Source: an uncultured Collinsella sp. (lineage in GTDB: Bacteria > Actinomycetota > Coriobacteriia > Coriobacteriales > Coriobacteriaceae). From it: DNA of 24,583 bases. The position numbers and the translations under genes are program-made. The notes beneath the pieces are model-generated. The model was not told where the DNA came from. It made no database searches and saw only the letters and a list, made by a program, of their open reading frames with translations. The first letter of the stretch is position 1. Each line of letters opens with the position of its first letter. The stretch spans positions 1 through 24,583 of the forward strand of contig CATVYG010000036.1 of the NCBI GenBank assembly GCA_958348225.1. The letters run 5' to 3'. This document shows positions 14,045 through 22,391 of the stretch, in pieces.

Positions 14045-15493
14045 ATGGCAGAATCTCGTGCGGAGCGTAAGGCTCGTCGTGCTTTGATCGAGGCGGCTGA
14101 GGGGTCGAAGGAGGAGAAATCTTCTACGAAATCCAAGTCTTCTAAAGCTGCAAAAAGCAAATCGACCAAGAACAGGGCTAAGACCAAGCGTTCTGACTCT
14201 CGTCGGAGCGAGGTCAAGGCATCTCAGACTCGCTCCAAGCGCTCGCATAAAGATCAGGTTTCGTCTGCGCGCAAGGCCGTTGATCCCAAGTCTCCTTGTT
14301 CCATCATGAAAGCTTGCGGTGGATGTACGGCGCTCAATCGTCCTTATAAGAAGCAGCTCGCCGCCAAGCAGGCTGCTATGGAGGAGCTTTTTGCTTCGCT
14401 TTGTGAGCGTGAGGGCATTGCTGTAGATCCTATTCGTGGCATGGGTGTCACCCTGGGCGACCCGGGCAAATATCCTGCGCCGCGTGGCTTTCGTCATAAG
14501 GCTGCCACTCCCTTTGCTCCCGGTAAGGAGGGCGCCGTCCGTTGCGGTTTCTTTGAGCGCGGCACGCACAAGATCGTTGCCGTACCCGAATGCCCCGTCG
14601 AGGCACCGGGCGCCCGTCAGATTCTCAACGGCATCGCACGCGAAGCTGAGCGGCTGCATATTCCCGCCTTTAATGAGGACAAGCATCTTGGCTTGCTTCG
14701 CTATGCCGTCGTCCGCTGCGGTTGGCGTACCGACCAGGTCATGGTCACGCTCGTGACCGCTCAGCGCGACTTGCCGCATGCGCAGGAGTTCTTTGAGGCT
14801 GTCGCCGCACTCAATCCGCACATCGTCACCGTCGCCCAAAACATCAACGGACGTCCCGGCAACGCCATCCTCGGCGAGGAAACCCGCATTGTATATGGCG
14901 CCGAGTGCATGCGCGACCAGCTGCTCGGCTGCGAATTCGATATCTCCCCCACCGCGTTCTACCAGACCAACCCGCAGCAGACCGAGCTGCTCTATCAGCT
15001 CGCGATTGACGGCATGGACCTGCAGCAGGGCGACGTACTCATGGATGCCTATTGCGGTAGCGGAACTATCGGCCTGTGCGCAGCCAAAGCCGCCCAGGAC
15101 AAGGGCGTCGGCATTATGCTGCTTGGCGTGGAGCGTAACCACGCCGGCATTGCCGACGCACGTCGTAATGCCGAGCTCAACGGCCTCACCCGCAGCGCTT
15201 GGTTTATGGCCGACGATGCCACCGACTACATCCTAGATGCCGCCGACAACAACGAGCGAGTCGATGTCCTTTCCATCGATCCGCCGCGCGCCGGCTCCAC
15301 GCCCGAGTTCCTCGAAGCTGCCTGCGCGCTTAAGCCGCGCCGCATCACCTATATCAGCTGCAACCCCGTAACTCAAGAGCGCGACCTGCATCAGCTCCTC
15401 GACGGAGGCTATCGCCTGCTCAAGATCACGCCCGTCGACATGTTCCCTCACACCGACCACACCGAAACCGTAGCGGTCCTCGAACGCCGCTAA
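14045..15493 (+). CDS. rlmD: 23S rRNA (uracil-C5)-methyltransferase, RlmD/RumA family
   Basis: This 482-residue enzyme methylates C5 of a uracil in RNA using S-adenosylmethionine. Four cysteines in the RumA pattern (Cys85, Cys91, Cys94, then Cys183) should hold a 4Fe-4S cluster. The SAM motif DAYCGSG is at 334-340, DPPRAG at 412-417, the catalytic nucleophile is Cys439 in SCNPVT, and the likely base is Glu474. The usual N-terminal TRAM RNA-binding domain is missing. In its place residues 1-80 are Lys/Arg/Ser-rich low-complexity sequence, which could bind RNA. Start is at 14045 behind GTGGAG; the frame stays open upstream but runs through the inverted repeat. Codon use in the first third is richer in T-ending codons than the rest. 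The target base (U1939, U747 or a tRNA site) cannot be told from sequence. Confidence 0.9.
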   Translation: MAESRAERKARRALIEAAEGSKEEKSSTKSKSSKAAKSKSTKNRAKTKRSDSRRSEVKASQTRSKRSHKDQVSSARKAVDPKSPCSIMKACGGCTALNRPYKKQLAAKQAAMEELFASLCEREGIAVDPIRGMGVTLGDPGKYPAPRGFRHKAATPFAPGKEGAVRCGFFERGTHKIVAVPECPVEAPGARQILNGIAREAERLHIPAFNEDKHLGLLRYAVVRCGWRTDQVMVTLVTAQRDLPHAQEFFEAVAALNPHIVTVAQNINGRPGNAILGEETRIVYGAECMRDQLLGCEFDISPTAFYQTNPQQTELLYQLAIDGMDLQQGDVLMDAYCGSGTIGLCAAKAAQDKGVGIMLLGVERNHAGIADARRNAELNGLTRSAWFMADDATDYILDAADNNERVDVLSIDPPRAGSTPEFLEAACALKPRRITYISCNPVTQERDLHQLLDGGYRLLKITPVDMFPHTDHTETVAVLERR

Positions 15494-15521
15494 CCAACCT
15501 CAGTAGATTTTTGGGACAAGA

Positions 15522-15551
15522 AAGGGGGCGACCCGTCTGGGCCGCCCCCTT
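15522..15551. terminator. Terminator between convergent rlmD and PHP genes
   Basis: AAGGGGGCG (15522-15530) pairs with CGCCCCCTT (15543-15551), and CCC/GGG closes further inside the loop. The hairpin sits in the 78-base gap between two converging genes. A pyrimidine-rich, partly T-rich sequence follows on each side, so it may serve both. Confidence 0.65.
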
Positions 15552-15571
15552 CGCTTGGTTTATAAACTCCG

Positions 15572-16393
15572 CTACATCCCATTGCGCAGGTCACACACGC
15601 CGGCTGCCGCCATCTCGCACAGCAGCGTCTCGCGGTCGCGCGTCACGATCAAATCCAGCGGGAAGTGAATCTCGTCGAGCATCTTGCGCGCGTGATCGAG
15701 CTTGCCAATGGCCATGCCAATGTGGGCATCGGTCGACACGCCAATGCCCACGCCCAGTTCGGCGCAGCGCTCGGCGATCTTGCGGCATACAGCCCAATGC
15801 TCAGTGTCGACACCGCGTTCAAGACTATGGTTGTTGATCTCGATAATCTTGTGCTTGGCCTTAGCTGCCAACAGCACCTCGTCGATATCGAACGGCACGC
15901 CCGAACGCCCCGTGTGGCCCAGCATGAACACCTTGGGGTGCTCCAGGGCATTGATATACATCCCGGTCGTCTGGGCCAGCGTCGCGCCCTCAGCAATCTG
16001 CGGATTATGCACGCTTGCAACCAAATAATCCAAATTACGCGTAACCAAATCGAACAGTGAATGCTGACGGCCGTACGAATCGCCGGCGATATCGAGCGTG
16101 ACAGGAGTGTCCTCGCCAAACAGGCTTCCGTCCAGCGAAACGATATCGGCCTCGGCACCACGCAGCACCAACACGCCGCTCCAAATGCGCGGCCAGATAT
16201 CCTGGTTGATAAAGAATTGGTAACTGCGCAGGTCATTGGGGCAAGCCGTAACCATAGAGCTCAGATGGTCGGCAGATCCGAGCACCTGCAGACCACGCTC
16301 TGCCGCCCAGTACACATTCTCCTCAATGGTCGAATATGCATGCGCAGAGAACATCGTATGGGTATGAATGTCACAAGAAAGCAGGTAGGGCAT
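15572..16393 (-). CDS. PHP-domain metal-dependent phosphoesterase (YcdX-like)
   Basis: This 273-residue protein is a polymerase-and-histidinol-phosphatase (PHP) domain enzyme, expected to hydrolyse phosphoesters with two or three metal ions. The metal-ligand motifs are in order: DIHTHT (His10, His12), SADH (His43), GAEAD (Glu81), SVHNP (His129), LGHTGR (His160) and STDAH (Asp222, His224). This matches the YcdX group more than histidinol phosphatase. The start at 16393 has AAGGAG in front. It has its own promoter candidate and converges on rlmD. The natural substrate is unknown. Confidence 0.9.
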   Translation of the reverse strand: MPYLLSCDIHTHTMFSAHAYSTIEENVYWAAERGLQVLGSADHLSSMVTACPNDLRSYQFFINQDIWPRIWSGVLVLRGAEADIVSLDGSLFGEDTPVTLDIAGDSYGRQHSLFDLVTRNLDYLVASVHNPQIAEGATLAQTTGMYINALEHPKVFMLGHTGRSGVPFDIDEVLLAAKAKHKIIEINNHSLERGVDTEHWAVCRKIAERCAELGVGIGVSTDAHIGMAIGKLDHARKMLDEIHFPLDLIVTRDRETLLCEMAAAGVCDLRNGM

Positions 16394-16430
16394 CAGGTCT
16401 CCTTATCTGGCACAGCCGTCGCTTATATTC

Positions 16431-16460
16431 ATTGTACGCATAGCCTTCGATAGTCGTAAA
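16431..16460 (-). promoter_or_regulatory. Promoter candidate for the PHP-domain gene
   Basis: On the minus strand TTTACG (16460-16455) and TACAAT (16436-16431) are separated by 18 bases. Transcription would start about 30 bases before the ATG at 16393. A nearby hairpin without a T-run (16494-16501 with 16517-16524) lies between this promoter and the stop of the aminotransferase gene. Confidence 0.5.
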
Positions 16461-16558
16461 ACCACTCCATCCCAAAGACACAACGTCCATGACAACGGGG
16501 TCCGGCTTAACACCAAACCCCGTTTCACGTAAAACATTGTAGGCAGAGCGCTTTACTT

Positions 16559-17743
16559 TTAACGATACTCGTCCGCCAACTGTTTCCAAGCGGGTAGCGA
16601 ATTGACAATCGTTTCGTAACTCACGCAATAGCCCAGGCGGAACCAACCCGGCATACCAAAGCTGTCCGAGGGAACCGCAAGCAACTCATACTTCTTTGCG
16701 CGCTCGCAAAACACATTCGCATCGGGTTCCAACGCTTTCACCCATAGGTAGAACGCGCCATCCGGCTCAACATAGGTGTAGCCATACTCCGCCAGTGCGT
16801 CGGTAAGCGCCGTGCGGTTGCGAGCATAGGCCTCAACGTCACTCGGCTCATCGATGCAGTCGATAATTACGCGCTGAAAGAGCGCCGGCGCGCACACGAA
16901 GCCCAGCGTACGGGCGGCACCGGCAACGGCGGGCATTAGACGATCTGCCTGAGGATTCGTATTGGGAACAAGGATCCATCCCACGCGCTCACCCGGCAGC
17001 GACAGCGACTTGGAATACGAGTAGCACACGATGGTGTGCTCGTAGATCGAGGGCACCCAAGGCACCTCGGCACCGTACACGATCTCGCGGTACGGCTCAT
17101 CCGAGATGAGCATAATTGGATTCTCGGAATCGCGCTGAGCGTTGGCCTCGCGCAGAACATTGGCCAGTCGCGTCAGCGTATTGCGTGTATATACGGCACC
17201 AGTCGGATTGTTGGGCGAGTCGATGATGACGGCCGCCGTCTTATCGCTGATCGCCTTGAGCACGTTGTCCACGCTCAGCTGGAACGTATCTTCATCGGCG
17301 AGCGCCTCAACACACGTACAGCCGGCCTTCTCAATCCAAACGCGATACTCCGGAAAGTACGGGGCGATAACAATAACCTCGTCGCCCGGGTTCGTAACGG
17401 CGTTGAGCGTGCAGGTGAGCGAAGCCGCGGCACCCACCGTCATAAAGACGTCCTTACCCTCATAGTTCGTTCCAAAGCGGCGGTTGAGCGATTCGGCGAC
17501 GGCTGCTCGACATTGCGGCAGGCCCGGTGCGGGCGTGTAGCCGTGCAACTGGTCACTCGGCAGCTCCAGAGCCTTCTTAATCGACTCAGCCACAGCAGCG
17601 GGCGCCGGAACGCTCGGATTGCCCAGCGAAAAATCGAATACGTTTTCCGCACCGATCTGCGCCTTGCGCTCAAGGCCATAGCTAAAAATCTCGCGGATGA
17701 TGGAGCTTTCCGCACCGCGAGCATACATCGTTTCGTTGATCAT
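16559..17743 (-). CDS. PLP-dependent aminotransferase, class I/II (AspC-like)
   Basis: This 394-residue enzyme has the fold-type I aminotransferase signature: SPNNPTG (176-182), the SDEPY cofactor-binding segment (214-218) and the Schiff-base lysine Lys245 in SYSKSLSLPGERVGW. A C-terminal arginine in WFRLGYC probably binds the substrate carboxylate. It would transfer amino groups between an amino acid and a 2-oxo acid in the cytoplasm; annotations such as aspartate or aromatic aminotransferase are both possible. I start it at 17743 (MINETMYARG), behind AAGGGG; a longer frame to 17917 runs through the REP-like repeat, where the 33-bp repeat gives duplicated peptide, and is rejected. It is a single gene. 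Confidence 0.92.
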   Translation of the reverse strand: MINETMYARGAESSIIREIFSYGLERKAQIGAENVFDFSLGNPSVPAPAAVAESIKKALELPSDQLHGYTPAPGLPQCRAAVAESLNRRFGTNYEGKDVFMTVGAAASLTCTLNAVTNPGDEVIVIAPYFPEYRVWIEKAGCTCVEALADEDTFQLSVDNVLKAISDKTAAVIIDSPNNPTGAVYTRNTLTRLANVLREANAQRDSENPIMLISDEPYREIVYGAEVPWVPSIYEHTIVCYSYSKSLSLPGERVGWILVPNTNPQADRLMPAVAGAARTLGFVCAPALFQRVIIDCIDEPSDVEAYARNRTALTDALAEYGYTYVEPDGAFYLWVKALEPDANVFCERAKKYELLAVPSDSFGMPGWFRLGYCVSYETIVNSLPAWKQLADEYR

Positions 17744-17802
17744 CTGTTCCCCTTTCGCATAGGCGCTATTGTACGCTTTAGCCGAGCAAAGTGCCGCAGC
17801 AA

Positions 17803-17896
17803 TGTTGATTGGGGACAGACTTAAATGCGTGAAAATGTTGATTGGGGACAGACTTAAATGCGTGAAAACGCTCATTTTAGTCTGTCCCCAATCAAC
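17803..17896. repeat. 33-bp tandem repeat with inverted third copy (REP-like)
   Basis: Bases 17803-17835 and 17836-17868 are identical 33-base units beginning TGTTGATTGGGGACAGAC. Bases 17879-17896 are the reverse complement of the first 18 bases of that core, so either unit can pair with it (18-bp perfect stem; 24-base loop for the nearer unit). The loop itself has further partial symmetry. The layout resembles REP/BIME elements. It sits between the end of ftsH and the start of the aminotransferase gene, on the untranslated side of both. No transposase is present. Confidence 0.9.
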
Positions 17897-17920
17897 AGAC
17901 GGCCCCATATCGCTCAAAAG

Positions 17921-17955
17921 AAAAAGCCTCCGCAGGTTTCCCCGCGGAGGCTTTT
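17921..17955 (-). terminator. Terminator of the tilS-hpt-ftsH cluster
   Basis: AAAAGCCTCCGC (17922-17933) pairs perfectly with GCGGAGGCTTTT (17944-17955), a 12-bp stem followed on the minus strand by a T-rich run. It lies just past the ftsH stop at 17966. Confidence 0.88.
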
Positions 17956-17965
17956 GCCACAGAGA

Positions 17966-20107
17966 CTATTTGTCGGCGTCGGTGTCGGCATCGGCACCGA
18001 CGACGGCATGGTCATCGTCAGCATCATCGGATGCGGCTTCGGCATCCTCCTGCATGGCCGCCTGCGCAAAGGCCGCGGCATCAGCCGCCAGCTCCTCCTC
18101 GCTCATGCGAGGCGCGCGCTTCTTGGTCGGCATGCCGGCCGCCTTGGCATTGCGCTCCTCCTTGGCCGCCAGGATATCGCCCTCGCGCTCAAGGTAGGCA
18201 TTCCACTCGTTGTCGAGCAGGGCGTTCACGGCGTCGCCTTCGACGGTCTCGCGCTCAAGCAGCACCTTCGCCATCAGATCGAGTTGATCGCGACGGGCAT
18301 CCAAAATCTCGACCGCACGACGATGGGCTTCGCGCATGATGCGCTGAACCTCGATATCGATACGGCGCGCCGTCTCCTCGGAGTAATCCTGGTGATCGGC
18401 GTAATCGCGACCAAGGAACACCTGATGTTGCGCCTCGCCAAACACTTGCGTGCCCAGCTCCTCGCTCATGCCCAGGCGCGTGACCATCTCGCGCGCCATC
18501 TTGGTTGCGCGCCCCAGATCGTTGCTCGCGCCCGACGTAATGTCATCGCACATGAGCTCCTCGGCAACGCGACCGCCCAAGAACACGGCGAGCTCGTCGA
18601 GCATCTCGTTCTTGGTCTTGAGGAAGTGGTCCTCCTGCGGAAGCTGCAGCGTGTAGCCCAGAGCCTGACCGCGGCTGACGATCGAGATCTTGTGGACCGG
18701 ATCGGAGTGCTCCAGGATGTGGCCCACCAGGGCGTGACCGCTCTCGTGGTAGGCAATCGTGGTGCGCTCGGCCTCGGTCATCACGCGACCCTTGCGCTGC
18801 GGTCCGGCAATCACGCGCTCCATCGATTCCTCGACCTCGTCCATCGAGATCACGGAACGATGACGGCGAGCGGCCAGCAACGCAGACTCGTTGAGCAGGT
18901 TCGCCAAATCGGCACCAGTAAAGCCAACGGTCATCTGGGCGAGCTTCTCAAACTTAACGTCCTCGTCCATCGGCTTGTTCTCGGCATGCACGCGCAAGAT
19001 CTGCTCGCGGCCCTTCACATCCGGACGGTCGACCGTAACCTGACGGTCAAAACGGCCGGGACGCAGCAATGCCGGATCTAGGATGTCAGGACGGTTGGTC
19101 GCAGCGATCAGGATGACCGACTCGCTTTCCTCAAAGCCGTCCATCTCGACCAGCAGCTGGTTGAGCGTCTGCTCGCGCTCGTCGTGACCGCCGCCCAAGC
19201 CAGCTCCGCGCTGACGTCCCACGGCATCGATCTCATCGATGAAGATGATCGACGGGGCCTGGGACTTGGCCTCCTTAAAGAGGTCACGCACACGGCTGGC
19301 GCCGACACCTACGAACATCTCGACAAAGTCGGAACCCGAGATGCTAAAGAACGGCACGCCCGCCTCGCCGGCAACAGCCTTGGCCAGCAGCGTTTTACCG
19401 GTGCCCGGAGGGCCAACCAGCAACACGCCACGCGGGATCTTGGCGCCCAGCTTGCGATAGCGATCAGGATCGCTCAAAAAGTCACGGATCTCCTCGAGCT
19501 CCTCGACTGCCTCGTCCACGCCGGCAACGTCTTCAAACTTGACCTTGGGGCGTGTGGCCTCGTTGGTCTTGGCGTTGGTCTTGCCAAACTGCATGTTCCT
19601 GTTGTTGGCGCCCATCATCTGGCGCATAAAGTAGAACATGATGGCGATCAGGGCAATCGTCGGAAGCACACTCATCGCCAAGTCGCCCCAAAAATCGGGA
19701 TCGTTGGTGTTGACGATGTACTTGGTATCGGGGTGCTCCGCCATGAGCTCGGCAAGCGAATCGGAGCCGACATAGGTCGAAGAGAAGCTCTTGAGCTCGC
19801 TCGTATCGCCCTTGTCCTTCTTCGTCTTCCAGTAATGACCCGTCACGCTTCCGTCTTGAACCGTATAGGTCAGATCTTCGACGCGATCCTGCTTGATGGC
19901 GCTCACCATCTCGCTCGTCGCGAGCTTAACGGTATTGCTGGAATTGGCAAAGCCGGAGCCCATGTTAAAGAAGGCGTAGCCCAGAAGCGCGCAAGCCAAA
20001 ATAAAATACAGCCAGCCCGTACGCGTGGGCTTCTTGCCTCCGGGCATCCCCGGGATCTTTGGGTCCCGGGGAGTCTGGGAATTGTTATCGTTACGGTCGT
20101 CGGGCAT
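17966..20107 (-). CDS. ftsH: ATP-dependent zinc metalloprotease FtsH
   Basis: This 713-residue membrane protease degrades misfolded membrane proteins and short-lived regulators. Two membrane helices (about 31-49 and 143-162) flank an external domain. The AAA domain has Walker A GPPGTGKT (232-239), Walker B IIFIDEID (287-294) and the second region of homology with NRPD and RPGRFDR (about 338-355). The protease site is HESGH (454-458), with Asp530 as the likely third zinc ligand. The tail from about 650 is rich in Ala, Asp and Glu, longer and more acidic than in many relatives. The start is at 20107, one base after the hpt stop, with GGAGGT inside the end of hpt. The adjacent hpt and tilS are its classic neighbours. 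Confidence 0.97.
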   Translation of the reverse strand: MPDDRNDNNSQTPRDPKIPGMPGGKKPTRTGWLYFILACALLGYAFFNMGSGFANSSNTVKLATSEMVSAIKQDRVEDLTYTVQDGSVTGHYWKTKKDKGDTSELKSFSSTYVGSDSLAELMAEHPDTKYIVNTNDPDFWGDLAMSVLPTIALIAIMFYFMRQMMGANNRNMQFGKTNAKTNEATRPKVKFEDVAGVDEAVEELEEIRDFLSDPDRYRKLGAKIPRGVLLVGPPGTGKTLLAKAVAGEAGVPFFSISGSDFVEMFVGVGASRVRDLFKEAKSQAPSIIFIDEIDAVGRQRGAGLGGGHDEREQTLNQLLVEMDGFEESESVILIAATNRPDILDPALLRPGRFDRQVTVDRPDVKGREQILRVHAENKPMDEDVKFEKLAQMTVGFTGADLANLLNESALLAARRHRSVISMDEVEESMERVIAGPQRKGRVMTEAERTTIAYHESGHALVGHILEHSDPVHKISIVSRGQALGYTLQLPQEDHFLKTKNEMLDELAVFLGGRVAEELMCDDITSGASNDLGRATKMAREMVTRLGMSEELGTQVFGEAQHQVFLGRDYADHQDYSEETARRIDIEVQRIMREAHRRAVEILDARRDQLDLMAKVLLERETVEGDAVNALLDNEWNAYLEREGDILAAKEERNAKAAGMPTKKRAPRMSEEELAADAAAFAQAAMQEDAEAASDDADDDHAVVGADADTDADK

Positions 20108-20108
20108 C

Positions 20109-20657
20109 TTACGAATAAACCTCCGGTTTCAAAATGCCCAGATACGGAAGGTTACGATAGCGCTCGGCATAGTCGAGGCCGTAGCCCACCACAAAGGCAT
20201 CGGGGCAATGGGTTCCAACATACTTGGGCGTGATGGCCGAGACGCGGTCCTCAACGTCCTTCCACAGGAAGGCGGCGACCTCCAGAGAAGCGGGCTTGCG
20301 GCTCTCGAGGTTCTTCATCAGATACTTGAGCGTCAGGCCCGAGTCCAGAATGTCCTCGACGATCAGCACGTCGCGACCGCGGATGTCGATATCCAGGTCC
20401 TTAATGATACGCACGATACCCGAGGACTTCACACCGTCGCCATAGCTCGAAACAGCCATGAAATCGATGTTGGTCGGCAGCTCGATCTTACGCATCAGGT
20501 CGCCCATAAAGACCACGGCGCCGCGCAGGACCGCAATCAGCACCAGATCCTTACCCGCGTAGTCGCGAGTAATCTGCTCGCCTAGGCGAGAGACGATACC
20601 GTCGATATCCTCCTGCGTGAACAGAACCTTCTCGATATCCGGATGTTGAGAAGCCAT
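20109..20657 (-). CDS. hpt: Hypoxanthine phosphoribosyltransferase
   Basis: This 182-residue purine-salvage enzyme joins hypoxanthine or guanine to PRPP to give IMP or GMP. The PRPP-binding motif is VLIVEDILDSGLTL (97-110), and the N-terminal LRG loop (44-46) binds pyrophosphate. The length fits the family. It starts behind AAAGGG, lies 147 bases after tilS and is separated by one base from ftsH. A possible minus-strand -10 (TAGAAT at 20719-20714) suggests a promoter of its own in addition to read-through from tilS. Confidence 0.96.
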   Translation of the reverse strand: MASQHPDIEKVLFTQEDIDGIVSRLGEQITRDYAGKDLVLIAVLRGAVVFMGDLMRKIELPTNIDFMAVSSYGDGVKSSGIVRIIKDLDIDIRGRDVLIVEDILDSGLTLKYLMKNLESRKPASLEVAAFLWKDVEDRVSAITPKYVGTHCPDAFVVGYGLDYAERYRNLPYLGILKPEVYS

Positions 20658-20713
20658 GACAACCCTTTCTTGTGCTTATCGCCCACACACCGCCGTATGG
20701 ACGCGAACTACAC

Positions 20714-20753
20714 ATTCTAGCAGCGCACGGGGTAAATTTACCAGCCCGTGCGC
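20714..20753 (-). promoter_or_regulatory. Promoter/hairpin region ahead of hpt
   Basis: A minus-strand TAGAAT lies at 20719-20714 and is preceded by TGC, like an extended -10. Just upstream is the 12-bp palindrome GGTAAATTTACC (20731-20742), set within a larger stem GCGCACGGG (20723-20731) with CCCGTGCGC (20745-20753). The palindrome covers the expected -35, so it could be an operator. No T-run follows, so it is not an obvious terminator of tilS. Confidence 0.4.
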
Positions 20754-20804
20754 CATCAGCGCGGGAATACCGTCAACGTCGCACAGAATAGCAGGCGTGG
20801 GACG

Positions 20805-22343
20805 CTATTCCGCATCGACCACGCGGAGCAGATATGCCACGCGCGTTGCAGCCGTGCACTTAAAACGCTCGTCCGCGCGAACTCCGGCGACCCACACCAC
20901 GGCACCCCCCGGCGCCGTCCTCACCATGGGCACGCCGGCGCGCTCGGAAACGGGAATGCGAGCCTCACCTAGCAAGTCGGATACTTTCTTGCTTCGACCA
21001 CTCATCCCTAACGGGCACATCACGTCTCCCGGTGCAGGACCGTCCACCCACAGGCGCGCCAATCGCGCCTCGGCAGGGATCTCGCCACGCGAGCCCGCCA
21101 GGATCCGCTCACTATCGCTGTCGGCAAAACCCAGGGCAGCCGCGTCTACCAAAGCTGTCACTTCCCCGGCAGCTGCAAGCTCACGGGCGCGGCGCACGAT
21201 ATCGCATCCCGGCTCAACGGCCATCGGTTCTGTGACCAGCATACGTCCCCCGCCCAACGGCAAACGACCGGGTACGGTAACCCAGTCCGCGACCAGGCCC
21301 TCGCGAGCCGCCGGCGCCTTGAACGCCAGCATGCCAAACTCAATGCGTGCGTCAATCCCCGCCGGAAGCGTGACCGAGCCGGCGCCCTCGGCAACGCAGG
21401 AAAGGACTCGCTCCACATGTCGCATCTCTGGACGAGCGTCCGGATCGATGCGCTTAATCGCCAGTCGCACGATGCGCCGCGCGATTACCACCTCGGCCGC
21501 AGCAAGGCGCCTGGCATCGAGCACCAGCGCGCCCGCCGCCTCCTTACGCAGGCAGCTTCGAAACGCCTGTGCCGAAAGCTGAGACAAAAACGCGTCCTCA
21601 TCGCCTAAGATCTCGCAGGCGGCGCCAATCGTCTTGCAGACGCTCGCGTTGCGCTGCGCCACCACCGGCATCACTCGATGGCGCACGTAGTTTCGCAGAT
21701 ACGAGATATCCTCATTGCTCTCGTCTTCACGCCACGGCTGACCATGTACCTGTAGATAGCCCACGAGCTCGCCATGAGTTAGGTCGAGCAAGGGACGCAC
21801 CACGATATTCCTCCGGCGAGGAATGCTCGATAGGCCAGCGGGCCCCGAACCCTTAATCGCGTTCATCAAAAACGTTTCCGCGCGATCCGAAGACGTGTGC
21901 GCGGTGCAGATACGAGCCGCCGTTCGCGGTGCCCCCGTCTGGGCGCAGAGCTCGCGAACATACCTCCGCGCCGCGGCATAGCGCACCTCGCGGGCTGCGG
22001 CCTCAATATTGCCCGACTCCCCATCAAAATAAGCGTGCTCCACGCACAGCGGTAAACCATATTTCGCGCAAAGCTCACGCACAAAGGCCTCGTCGCCATC
22101 GGACGCCTTGCCGCGCAGATGATGGTTTACATGCAGCACATGCAGGCGCTCGCGAGCAATGGGGGCAACACCGCGTCCGTCTTGGATATCCAGCTTTGAT
22201 GTGCACGCCATAAGAAGCAGTGCCGTCGAGTCCGCGCCGCCTGATACCATGAGCACGACAGGAGCTGCCTGCTGCCTCGTCCGGGTCTCATCGACTGCCC
22301 CAGGCACGGCATGGTGTCCGTAATGCTGTGATACCGTTGGCAT
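20805..22343 (-). CDS. tilS: tRNA(Ile)-lysidine synthase TilS
   Basis: This 512-residue enzyme modifies the wobble cytidine of tRNA-Ile(CAU) to lysidine, using lysine and ATP, so that AUA is read as isoleucine. The PP-loop is SGGADS (34-39). The conserved lysidine-synthase signatures HVNHHLRG (about 70-77) and NYVRHRVMP (about 217-225) follow, with the TilS substrate-binding domains after about 270. The start at 22343 has a strong GAGGAGG site. At 512 residues it is longer than the E. coli protein, with an extended C-terminal half. It is divergent from the MBL-fold gene, 48 bases apart, with a possible TACAAT -10 (22377-22372). It is the first gene of the tilS-hpt-ftsH block. Confidence 0.94.
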   Translation of the reverse strand: MPTVSQHYGHHAVPGAVDETRTRQQAAPVVLMVSGGADSTALLLMACTSKLDIQDGRGVAPIARERLHVLHVNHHLRGKASDGDEAFVRELCAKYGLPLCVEHAYFDGESGNIEAAAREVRYAAARRYVRELCAQTGAPRTAARICTAHTSSDRAETFLMNAIKGSGPAGLSSIPRRRNIVVRPLLDLTHGELVGYLQVHGQPWREDESNEDISYLRNYVRHRVMPVVAQRNASVCKTIGAACEILGDEDAFLSQLSAQAFRSCLRKEAAGALVLDARRLAAAEVVIARRIVRLAIKRIDPDARPEMRHVERVLSCVAEGAGSVTLPAGIDARIEFGMLAFKAPAAREGLVADWVTVPGRLPLGGGRMLVTEPMAVEPGCDIVRRARELAAAGEVTALVDAAALGFADSDSERILAGSRGEIPAEARLARLWVDGPAPGDVMCPLGMSGRSKKVSDLLGEARIPVSERAGVPMVRTAPGGAVVWVAGVRADERFKCTAATRVAYLLRVVDAE

Positions 22344-22391
22344 TCGCTTCCTCCTCTATTCGTCCGCACCCATTGTATCCTTTGGAATCTT

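Noticed and set aside
16371..16646. Short minus-strand frame across the gap between the aminotransferase and PHP genes
   Set aside because: The middle part looks somewhat protein-like, but there is no start with a ribosome site, it overlaps both neighbours, and the gap holds a promoter candidate for the PHP gene. A gene remnant remains possible but unsupported.
17803..17868. CRISPR array
   Set aside because: The two 33-bp units are directly adjacent without spacers, only two are present, and no cas genes lie nearby.
17744..17917. N-terminal extension of the aminotransferase
   Set aside because: The extension translates the 33-bp tandem repeat into duplicated peptide, and a good ribosome site supports the start at 17743.
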